Source: Heterotrichella gracilis
Lineage: Eukaryota > Sar > Xanthophyceae > Tribonematales > Xanthonemataceae
NCBI GenBank assembly: GCA_032358255.1
Contig: JAULBX010008773.1
Span: 1 to 64,000, forward strand
Direction: 5' to 3'
DNA length: 64,000 bases
The notes beneath the pieces are model-generated. The model did no database searches. It saw only the letters and a program-made list of their open reading frames with translations, and was not told where the DNA came from. The first letter of the stretch is position 1; the number at the start of each line of letters is the position of its first letter. A program made the position numbers and the translations under genes. Of the stretch, positions 12,503 through 22,158 are shown piece by piece.

Positions 12503-13675
12503 TCAACCCTGCTTTGAAATTCGCCTCTCCAGGACCAGCCCCACCTTGCACTGCGAGCATCCACTGGCCCGCAGTGCTGCCATGACTGTGTCAAAGGACT
12601 CGCCTTCTGTGCGCACCACCACCAGACCACCAAAGGCAGCCTGCCTGTTCCTGGCGAGGCTGCTGGGCAGGGTGTCTTGGGTCACACCCTGCGTGCACAT
12701 GAAAAGCTTTAGGGTTTAGGGCTTAGAGTTTAGGGTACTTCAAGCAGTCTGGGCTAGTTGGGCAGGGTGTCTTGGGTTACACCCTGCATGCACAGGACAG
12801 GCTTTTCTTTTCAGGCAGAAAAAAAGCGTTGCTCAAGCACTGGGTGCTGGAATATAATCCTCAAGCGATTGGACCATTTCAATGACTGCCTGTTTGGCAT
12901 CCGAATTAATGAGTAACGTTTCATTGACAAGCTATGGTGCAAAAATATATGATTTTGAGGCAAGGAGGCACGCACATAGGTGGCATGAGAACCTCACCTG
13001 CACTCGGGCTGTCGTTGCTCGCAGGATGTCGCCTGGTTGCACCATCGCTCGGGCAGCATTGCCGGAGGGTGCCACTTCTGCCACCACTATTTGGCCACCG
13101 CGCTCTGCAGCACGAGGAACAGAACATTGCGGGTAGTGAACAGTATTGCCAGTGATTGGAAGGGCAAAATTTCAACCTAGGTCACAGGGGCAATGAGTGA
13201 TATAGCTGGTACGTACAGGCATATGGATCCCTTATATTAACGAGCTCCAGGGGTGTTCTGCCGCTAATTTGAAATCATAGAGAGTTTGAGTGTTGCAAAG
13301 AGTGCACCCCACACCTTCCAGCACCAGTCCAATAGGCTTCATCACAGACACGCTGTATATGGTACTGCCGTCGGGAACCTCAAAGCTTTCTGATAGGTCC
13401 TCCATGCCAGCGTCACCTGGAACTGTCACTGTTATGCTTGTGGCAGAACAGGCAACAGGCAGCCTTGACCTCTTGTGGCGCTGAGGCACTGAGGCATGGT
13501 GCCACGTAGTGTGGTGTTGTGGAGCACAGCAGGGGATGCTAAGGGACGCCTTGGCTGGTTTGAAGAGTGCAAGCTGGGTAATAAAGCATGTTTGACGGTG
13601 GGAAGCGGAGGCTGTGTTGCTGCTGCAGCTGGGCCAGCTGAAACCCCCTCTTGGCCCTGCTACAAGACTCATCAT
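12503..13675 (-). CDS. Plastid-targeted PDZ-domain protein (217 aa)
   Basis: Three minus-strand exons join in phase: 13675-13315, 13104-12998 and 12688-12503 (654 bases). The first roughly 75 residues are rich in Ser, Ala, Arg and His and poor in acids, ending near RLPVACSAT. That is typical of a chloroplast transit peptide with a VxC/A cleavage context. The mature part starts SITVTVPG and contains MKPIGLVLEE joined across the first intron to RGGQIVVAEVAPSGNAAR and MVQPGDILRA. This matches the carboxylate-binding loop and core of a PDZ fold (GLVLEE, then the hydrophobic strand and the GD turn). The C-terminal segment contains GGLVVVRTEGESF and ends KVGLVLERR. Small single-PDZ plastid proteins of this type occur in plants and algae, usually without a known partner. 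The gene is head-to-head with the RCC1 gene. Confidence 0.75.
12757..12797 (-). repeat. Partial copy of the acceptor and start of PDZ exon 3
   Basis: On the minus strand this reads CATGCAGGGTGTAACCCAAG and onwards, a near-identical copy of the acceptor plus first codons of the real exon 3 (high end 12688). It lies about 95 bases upstream in the same intron. A GGGTTTAGGGCTTAGAGTTTAGGG tract at about 12713-12736 separates the two. This is one instance of the exon-edge duplication pattern seen in most genes of the window. Confidence 0.75.
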
Positions 13676-14213
13676 GACGATGGCATGGGTTGTACCTCGG
13701 CAGGTTTTGCACAGTAGAAAAGCTGTATATCCTTAGATCCAGTCATAATACAATATGTACAACAGAGAACGCTTTGAGCAGTTCCCTCTGTGTCCGGGAC
13801 CTTTTCAACTCCTTTGTTGGGCACAATCTCCACACGACGAATGCATGCATGCATAACGCACTGCTTTGCCACTGAATACTTGTACCCAAGAACTTTACAA
13901 AATACTTAAAAATTGCCATGGCTATTTTGACGGCATTCAGACCCCGTCGTGAGCGTGTCCTTGCTCTAGAATATTTATTCTCGACGCCACTGCTTGAGAA
14001 CGCCCAACTCGGTCGTAGCCAAACTTGTGGCATGTGAGGCAGATGCCGAGTTGGCTGGTGGCTGGCTGGGATAGCTCGACAGGCTTCAATACCACGTTCA
14101 ATCCTATCTTATTAAACGAAGAACACTGCCAACCCAGATCACTGAGCGCTGGTGGCTGGGGGACTGCGTTTTGTATATGCATGCATAACCACCTGCACCG
14201 CAGTAACCAGCCT
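13676..14213. promoter_or_regulatory. Divergent promoter region (PDZ / RCC1)
   Basis: The two genes start on either side of this 538-base gap and so may share regulatory DNA. It contains GAATGCATGCATGCATAAC at about 13838-13856 and a second ATATGCATGCATAACC at about 14175-14190. The repeated CATGCATG core equals the RY element recognised by plant B3-domain factors. Its use here is inference. Confidence 0.4.
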
Positions 14214-16110
14214 ATGCTCCCACAGTCACCAACAACTGGTGATCAGAACGCAGAAGAATCAAAACATCTGGCAAATGGTGTGGCATTAGCTTCTTTGGGG
14301 TGGGAACACTGTGCTCTTTTGCGTGACCAATGCGTTAGTGGTGGTACGACAGTACTCCACTTTTCGGGCGAGGTTGGCGCACCATCTGAAGGCAGACAGC
14401 CTCCAAAGGTAAGTAGCAGGCAGCAGTCCAGTTATCTCGTTTGTATGTGATGGTCCGGAAAAACATTTGGACCTTGGCGCAGGGCTGGGAGCGGTTGTGG
14501 AGCTCGGGGTTTGACTTTGAGTGGAGATCACCCACCCCCGTGGTGCAACTGGCAGCAGGTGATGACCAGCACAGCCTGTTATTAGTAATCTAATAACAGC
14601 TAGATCACAAAGTGGTCATAATGCACCACACAGTAGCTCATTAGTTGCCGCACATGTTTGAGTGGTTCAAGGATGGTACGCAGCAGCACAAATAAAGATG
14701 TAGGAAAACGCAATCAGGGCTGCACAATACTGACCACTACCAATGCCTGATTTGGAAAAAAAGTAGGACGGCCTGAGTGGCTGCCCTTCCCATACCCTCA
14801 GGAGAGGAGCACTGCTTGGCGCTGACTGGTGACGGCAGTGTGTGGACGTGGGGTGACAACTCAGACCAGCAGACTGGGCTGGGGGAATCCTGCCTCACAC
14901 CTCGAGCAGCAGCAGGTACAGCTGAGGCACCACATTGTCTCGTATTGGTGCACGCTCTGGCATCCCCAAAATGCGGCATACAAGGGTGGTTGCGACTGAT
15001 GCAACAAAATGCTGATATTTATAGTAATAATTGCTTGCAAAGTGTTTTTTGCATAGCTTCAGCTGTTATAACAGTGTACGTGCACAGGCCCTGCTTCCAG
15101 CGCTACCTGCAGTGGCGCCGCCACTGCCTGCCAGGTGGTCGCCTGTGGTGAGCGCCACAGCTGTGCCATCACGCGCCAAGGGGACCTGCTGGCGTGGGGC
15201 TGGTCCCTGTATGGCCAGTGCGCGACCATGCACCCAAGCAATGTGGCGCAGCCCACGCCAGTACAGGCACTTGGTAAGGTCCCTGCTTACTGCCTGCTTT
15301 AGTGGACCATGTTTGGGGTCACCACGCCCACCAATTCCCCTTTAGGGTTTAAGGGTTTAGAATGCCCCCGTGTCCGCCATTTTCCTAATAGGGTTTAGGG
15401 TGTAAATGCCACAAAATCCCCTATCCAGGCTCCGTCAACCCCCGATGCGCATATCCAACCCTCGTGTCTAGTTTCGTTATCTGACTCAGGAGGTTCCATG
15501 TGTGCAGGCGGTCTGTGTTGCACCTGGGTGAGTGCAGGCATGGGCCACACAGTGGTGTGCACCGACGTGGGGGCTGTGTACGCCTGGGGCTGGAACACAC
15601 ATGGCCAGCTGGGGGTGGGTAGTGACACCACGCACTTTTCGCCTCAGCTAGTGGAGGCCCCTCAGCTCGAGGATGTGACTGTCACCAAGGTATCGCGACG
15701 CCCCATTGTTAGGTTTGAAATTGTGGCAAAAAAATAAAAGTTACAAAAGCAAAAAGTATATAGCCAGCTGTAGAAACGAATGTCCTCTCGCCATGACAAT
15801 TAGTGCCAGAAGAGGTGCTACGGGCTGGTGATACACCTCGAAATGTCCTAGAGGAGGATTGGAGTGGGGGTGAGTTGGGCTGTGCCCGTACTGAAGCATG
15901 GTGCTTTGCCTGCAGGTGAGCTGTGGGTCAAGGCACACTGCGGTGCTCACTGACACAGGCCGCGTGTTCACCTGGGGCTGGAACAAGTTTGGGCAGCTGG
16001 GTCTTGGGCATGAACGAGACTGCGCCACACCCTGTGAGGCCACCCCGCCAAGCAGCAGCGTTGCAGACCTGGCTTGTGGCAGATGGCACACAGCCCTGCT
16101 GACTGACTGA
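14214..16110 (+). CDS. RCC1-repeat (beta-propeller) protein (315 aa)
   Basis: Six exons join in phase: 14214-14408, 14483-14558, 14802-14915, 15088-15273, 15508-15689 and 15916-16110 (948 bases). The protein shows consecutive RCC1/ATS1-type repeats with the usual G-H-s-xA-L, then G-x-V-x-xWG-x-N-x-x-GQLG pattern: GEEHCLALTGDGSVWTWGDN, CGERHSCAITRQGDLLAWGW, AGMGHTVVCTDVGAVYAWGW with HGQLGVG, and CGSRHTAVLTDTGRVFTWGW with FGQLGLG, then a closing half-repeat CGRWHTALLTD. An intact seven-bladed RCC1 propeller usually needs about 370 residues or more. With roughly five or six blades visible, the protein is short, or its N-terminus lies further upstream than the Met chosen. Family members act as GTPase exchange factors or scaffolds, and the specific role here is unknown. 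Confidence 0.75.
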
Positions 16111-16184
16111 TTGCCTGACTGAGAGTTGCTGGTAAAAAAACAGTACGTTGAAAGGCTAGTCCTTCCTAGAGAACCCTTTAGCTC

Positions 16185-16990
16185 ATGGCATGTGCACCCG
16201 CCATTTCTGCCACGGCCGAGGAGGCTTTGCAAGCCACTGAAGACTTTGGCGGGCGCTGGTGAGCTGGTTAAGTATCGTGAATATAGTAACTGGTGAGGAT
16301 TCCCCACCAGGGGCATTATCTACAGATACATAGCCAGCCCACCAGCGCCCGCCAAAGTCCATGTAGCTTGCACCGCTCATTGCCCAATGGCCACACCACA
16401 GTCATGACCGCTCCGCAAACTGCGCTGGGAGCGCCGCCTTGATGGCCTCATAGCCCAGGATGACCCTTGCAGCGTCTGGGTACGCCTCAATAGCTGCAGG
16501 CGTCAACAGGGTGCGTGCCCTTGCCACCTTCCTGTCCAGCTCCTGGATAGTGCTGGTGGGAGCAGGGTGTCACAGTCTGAGCAATGCAGTCCAGCTCTGG
16601 CACCAGCTGCTCCACTGGGGTCCCCAAGGCCTGAGACAGCTGCTGAATGGTGGCATCGCCTTTGGCTTCTAGCTGAGCCATGTTACTGTCTGCAGGCAAG
16701 CTGTTGTCTTTACCGCTGGCAACATCCAGGATTGCAGATGCCGTGTGGTACACAAAGGGCTCCGCCAGACCTATGTTAATAGTGAACTGCTCCTCGACTT
16801 GTGCCTTGATCTGTGTCACCTCTGAACTCAACTCCCGGACCATATCCGTGAGCCCTGTAGGGCCCTGAGGCGCCACCATCACCTCAAGCGCGTGTTTAGC
16901 CACCAGAACCTGTCACAGAACCTCATCAACAGGCCTTACCAGGGAACCTTTCACCCGAATGGCATGTGCACCCCGCCATTTCTGCCGAGG
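16185..16990 (-). pseudogene. Dispersed repeat with degenerate ORF, copy A
   Basis: A minus-strand reading frame at 16903-16487 includes MVRELSSEVTQIKAQ and QLVPELDCI. A second frame, about 16560-16400, then gives ELDRKVARARTLLTP and ARVILGYEAIKAALPAQF. The same two segments occur in the same order at 54437-54960, so this is a repeated gene-like unit with a frame break in this copy. I do not recognise the family. Near its low end lies a 19-base perfect inverted repeat (ACTTTGGCGGGCGCTGGTG at about 16243, complement at about 16340). The outer edges carry near-identical direct repeats, ATGGCATGTGCACCCGCCAT at about 16186 and a one-base-longer version at about 16960. These could be remnants of insertion or of a local duplication. 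Confidence 0.5.
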
Positions 16991-17638
16991 CCAACTGACA
17001 AGTGCTGGCCATTCACTGAACCCCTTCAAATGTCCTCCATTTATCAAGGGTGTATATTATATCTCAGCAGGAAGTTCCCTCCATTGCGGTGACATCGCTA
17101 CCTTGATCCCATTGTCAGCCCTCTCTGATTCTGGCCCCATTGGTGTTTTTCATTAATTTCCATTCCACACCTGCGCCCTCATTGCCCGACCGACCGCAGG
17201 TCTGAATCTGAGCAGAAACTGCCTTGGCCAAAGCACAAGCCGCCCAAGTTGACCAGCAGTTATCCGCCTGACCACTGCTCATCAGCCGTCACAAACCCCC
17301 TCTCCCCTTGTACCAGCGCTGGCACATCCACTGCGCTGCAAAGCCCACTGCCAGCCACCCTCTTCTGACCCCTCCCCACCTGGCCCCAACGTGAACGGTA
17401 CCCGACACACTGAGGCAGGACCTGGGAAGTGATCTCATTACGCGCGACTTCTGCTGCTTCTCTCAACAAGCTGCAGCTAGGATCAGGTCTTTCGCGTAGC
17501 AGCAGGTTTTAGGGCGCGCACACCTGCCTCTTGGCAGGCTGCGTGGCCGGGGGCCCCCACCCCCCCTTTTTGAACATCCAGCGGGAACCTAACTTTTCGA
17601 TGCCGCGGCAATGGCAATAATCAGCCACAGCAGCAGCG
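16991..17638. other. Spacer upstream of the GT8 gene
   Basis: This 648-base stretch holds no supported gene. A pyrimidine-rich run (GGGGGCCCCCACCCCCCC) sits at about 17548-17566, about 75 bases ahead of the start codon at 17639. I found no CATGCATG motif here, unlike the spacers ahead of several other genes in the window. Confidence 0.35.
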
Positions 17639-20600
17639 ATGAAGGACGTAGACAAGAAGAACAGGCCTCCCAGCAGATCCCTGAGCATACGGGAGACCTT
17701 GTGGCTGGTTCTGTTGATAGCATTTGCTTTTTTGGTGAGCGACCCAGTCTACCGGGTGTGCAACAAGCTGTACCGGGGAGTGCGTTACCAAGGCGCAGGC
17801 CTCTTCTATAGCGCAAGGTACGCGCTGGTTAACAGCCACAAAGCCTAGACAAAGGGTGTTGGGTGGGGATGAAGGGCAGGGCAGTGGTGATTGCACGCAG
17901 GTTGGTTGCTGCAGCGTCGGTTGTTGTAACCAACTACCAAGATCATGTCTGGGCGGTTTGGTCAAGCCTGCAGCTGTGAGGCAACGGGCTTGGTTAGGTA
18001 GTGCAGTTATGTTTGGAAGTTCTACGGTTGGTTGTGCGCATGGTAGTGATCCTGGTGGGTTGTGGTCCTGAACAAGGCATGGAGGCTTGTGCTGTTACTA
18101 ATACCTTGGGGGCACGTATGTGTGAAGTATCTTCTGCTTCACTGTTAGGTACTGGGGCAATAGCAACCCAACTGCACGAAACCGGCGGTTGTTTGCAGTC
18201 ACTGCATTTGTACCCCAACCGCTTCATCAGTGTGGCCCCCACTTTCACACCATCTGGTATCTTTCAAAAGCTCATCAAGCCTCTCCACCCCCTGTGCTAC
18301 AGCTACTACCGGTTAGGCAAGACAGCAGCAGTCTCTCCAACGCCGCGTTGCTGCACGGCGGAGGAATGCCTGGCGCGGGACAAGGGGCGATATGCTGTGG
18401 TTACTACGCTACGGTCAAATGAATATCTTTTCCTTGTCAAAGTAAGCCGCAGAGACCCTACACAGATAAACAATACCAGCGTTCATTAATGTCCCCAGGA
18501 GTGCTCACTGAAATGCATATCAGTATGTTCACCTGCTGCACCATGCATGCGCATCAGCATAAGTGGCAGCCAGTGTCTAGCTGGCCCACGTGCCGGTGTG
18601 GCTAGGTGCCATCAAGCTACAGTGCTGGCGTTTGCTTGCAAGTGTTAGCCATGCAGTACCTTTATGCACCAGTAAATCAGTCTCATTGCTCAGAGTCCGC
18701 CCACATTGTGTAGCCACTCCAGCTATTACCCACCCCCCGTCCCTAATACTCCTGCTGATCTGGCTTTTGGGTCGGAATGCTTTTATTTATTATCACTAAC
18801 ACCTCTGCCCCACTGTAGTCGCTTGCGTGCTCTCTGCGGCGCACCAACCCTGGCTTGGAGCTGCTCATCTTCACTGTCAAGGGGGACCTATCTATGGAAG
18901 TGGAGGAGGATGCGCGGCGGGTGGGCACGCTGCGGTACTGGGACGACATGGGCTGGCCCTCGGTGCATTCACCAAGGTGAGAACCCTAAACCCTGAACAA
19001 CTTGCTCAGGAACACTCTTAAAGCCTGAACCCTAAGCGGCCTCATGTTGCAATGCCGTGGCGTGTTGCCAAGCCTGCCGTGCACTCGGCATTGTTAGTTG
19101 CTGAACTACATGGGGGCGGCGGGCTGGAGGAACTGTTATGCACAGGGGCCTGGTAGCAAATATGCACCATGTCCCGCCTATGAGGCAACGGCCTGGCGTG
19201 TCAGTTTATGGGAAGTGGGTTGCTAGCAACCCTGGAATTGGCAGGGGCCTGCTTGGGTTGAAATTTGTTATTTTAATACCCTTTCGCCCTTGATCAAAAC
19301 CCTGAAGATCCTTGCCGTGTTTCAATCCCAAGCGAATGTACTTGCACATCCATGACCCCCCTCCACATACCCGCCCGCGCAGGTTCCAGAAGAACTGGGT
19401 GAAGCTACGCGCCTGGCAGCTTGAGGAGTATGACGCGGTGGTGATGCTGGATGCAGACACCCAGGTCATGGGGGACATCGAGCACCTGTTCAGGCTGCCC
19501 ACGCACTACGCGGTGTCGGTGGACCAGGACTGGAACCGGCCATTCACGCTGTGGTGAGTGGCATGGCAGGGGATTGGGGTGTTGCATGGAGGAGGGTTGG
19601 GTAATGGCAGAGTGTGTGGAATCGGAAGATTGCACGGAGGAGGGTTGGGTAATGGCAGGGCGTGGCAGATTGTGAGGAGTAGCCAGGCTGGGGGTTTGGA
19701 ACAGCAAGGGTGGCATGGGCTGCTTGTGGATTCCGTATTAGATGTCTGGCCTTGGGTGGTGGCAGTGCACATGTAAGTTCGGTCAAATGCTTGCATATCA
19801 GTCCTGGCAGTCGCTTTGCTGTCTGGTAGAGCATGAGATCAGCACAACGTGATGTTAGGCCAGGTGATCAAATTGTGGCTCATGACGCACAGCTTTGCAA
19901 GTGCAAGCAAATTTGGAGTGCGCACATTGCAAGATGATCATGGTCATGGGACGGCAGGATTGTATTGCTTACATGCCCTCAACTGTGCATCAATAACTGT
20001 AATTGTAACATACACTCCCACCCTCCCCACCAGCGCTGACCCCCGCACCCCTCCCTGCCCTCAGGTACACCCCACACGGCGGCGCCCAGGGCGGCGTCAT
20101 GATGCTGCGCCCCTGCCGGGCGGTGTTTGACCACATGGTGGCCCTGGTGGAGCAGGACAGGATGCTGCAGTACCGCACCCTGTTTGCCGAGCAGGACTTC
20201 CTGGACTGGTACTTCCGCCACGACCGGTGGCTGCTGCCCTCGTCCTACAACGCGCTGTCTGTGCACCTCCGGAAGGACTTCACCACCGAATCGGGCGACC
20301 TCCCGCGCATCGTGCACTATACCTACAACAAGTTTTGGTTCCCGGACGACCGCAAGGACCCCTCCCACCACCTCATCTGCCTGGACAAGTTGACGGGGCG
20401 CAACGTGACGCACAGCCTGCAGATTGCGCGCGACAACCTGCAGCGCAGCTTGCAAAAGGCGCGGCGGCGGGGGACGGATGGTGCAGCGGCGGCGGGGGAT
20501 GCGGTGGTGCCGGCGGCTGGGGCGGGGGCCAGCAGTGGTGGGGTGCGGGGGAAGCGGCGAGGGGGCAGCAACCAAGTGATGGTTATGAAGCTGTCAGTGA

Positions 20601-20707
20601 ACTCGAGCGAGGAGAGTGTTGAGTATTCCAGTGAGGACCGGGAGCGGGACGTGCCAGATTTGTTAGAAATGAAGTGGGGAAGGAGGATGCGAGGGGGGCA
20701 ACGATAG
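17639..20707 (+). CDS. GT8-family (glycogenin-like) type II membrane glycosyltransferase (429 aa)
   Basis: Five exons join in phase: 17639-17817, 18303-18441, 18819-18976, 19383-19553 and 20065-20707 (1290 bases). A short basic N-terminus precedes one hydrophobic span (LWLVLLIAFAFLV, residues about 21-33), as in Golgi type II enzymes. The catalytic region begins RYAVVTTLRSNEYL and continues SLRRTNPGLELLIFTV. It carries the metal and nucleotide-sugar DxD motif MLDADTQVMGDI (D182-A-D184), then GGAQGGVMMLRP and HYTYNKFWFPDD, where the family places acceptor and manganese ligands. The order matches glycogenin and plant GUX-type GT8 enzymes, which transfer sugar from UDP-sugars with retention of configuration. 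The sugar and acceptor cannot be read from sequence. The C-terminus is a low-complexity Arg/Gly/Ala/Ser-Glu tail. Exon 2 was chosen because only its acceptor at 18303 restores phase. Confidence 0.8.
19575..19670 (+). repeat. Short tandem repeat after exon 4 of the GT8 gene
   Basis: The motif GGAGGAGGGTTGGGTAATGG occurs twice about 53 bases apart (about 19589 and 19642), with similar flanks (TTGCATGGAGG and TTGCACGGAGG). It begins some 30 bases after the donor at 19554, and the G-rich run resembles the intronic expansions beside other exons. Confidence 0.6.
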
Positions 20708-22158
20708 TGCCCTCCCAGCTGAGCGTTAGAAATGTTTTAGTCTAGGCACCACATGGTGTTAGGTGTACTGAATAAGAGACAGGTACTTGATGGGCCACTC
20801 TTGATACGATCACAGCAGCACACTCCCCCCTATTCATTCAGAGCGAACTGTTTATAACTTTTCGTTGTTGTTTCCTCGCCCACATTGTGCGTGACCTAGG
20901 TGTGCAGATGTAGATGCAAGCAGCCTGTAGGGCTATAGATAGCGAGCCGTCAAATGGACTGCCAGCGACCAACTTTTTCCTGTGCTTGATTGTTGGCAGG
21001 AGCCAGCCCAACTGCCCAGAACTTTTTGTTACCAGAGTTTACCGAGCTTTAGCTTGAGAGGTGCGCATGGCAGCTGAGGCTGACACTCAAATATCTAACA
21101 TATAATATAGTGCACGTTGCATTGTGGCAATGTTGTAGTAGAGGAGCCTCTTTCAGGTGATCAACAGCGCAGTGTGCTAGAGCAGAAAATGAGAGTTTAT
21201 CATCGCACCCTACGTGGGTACAGTTGCTGCCATGCAGCATGGCAAAGCTCTACGCTGTGGCTTAGACTGTGGCTTTGTAATCCCTCTGTTGATACCCTGT
21301 CAGCACCGTGTGGAGAAGTAATGCGAACCAGCTTGCTAATTGTCAGTCTGAGAGCTGCGGTAGTGCTCACCTTGACCGACAGGCATCGTATGCAATTTCC
21401 TGTTGCTTGCATGCCCACCATGCAGGCTGCCAATAAACCTGCGTTCGCTGAAAAATTTTCGGTGCTCAATTGTGTAGTGTTGCACCTGCACGAATCCGCC
21501 TGCGCCAACCCACCTTGGTTTTGAAGGAAAATGGTCAACACACATGCATGCATGTGGCGCCATGAACCCCTTGATTTGCAACGGGTGGCCAACTGCGTGT
21601 CGTCCCAGATGCTATCAGTTTATGGAATAATTCGCACACCATCTGTCGGGTGGCAGCTTGACTGAGGGCCCTATTGAGGGGTATCGGTGACGAATGACGA
21701 GACTGTGAACAAACGCATGCATGCATGTGGCGACCGTTCAACCAACCCGATGCGGAACGAAAGTTGGTGCCCACTTGCTGTTGTAGGTCTCAAATGTCTC
21801 TATAATTTATTGGGTCGCCTGGAAGCTGTAGGGCGCCAGCTTGTTCCCTGTTGACGTACTCCCCCGTGACTTGTCAGCACAGCGCATCGGTTGGCTCGTG
21901 TGGTAACCCTACACAGCGCAACCACCAGTGCCGCCACCCTTGTGTGGTTTACAGCTAGCTAGCTTGTATTTCAATGCAGTGGATCCTTTCGCCACAGACA
22001 GCCTTTAAGATTGGACAGGGTTACCTTCACTTTGGCGCGTATTGCAAGCTGAACCACATCTGCACATCACTGACATCACCCCCAGGTGGGCACTGCGACG
22101 TGTCGAGCCCAGCACTTGCTATTTTCTGGCACTGAATACACTGAGCTATTCCCCAGCC
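20708..22158. promoter_or_regulatory. Spacer and upstream region of the four-helix protein gene
   Basis: No gene is supported in these 1451 bases. Two long RY-type motifs with the same flank occur, ACACATGCATGCATGTGGCG at about 21539-21558 and ACGCATGCATGCATGTGGCG at about 21714-21733. They are about 175 bases apart and about 430-600 bases ahead of the start codon. The shared TGTGGCG flank suggests a duplicated regulatory site rather than chance. The promoter role is inference. Confidence 0.4.
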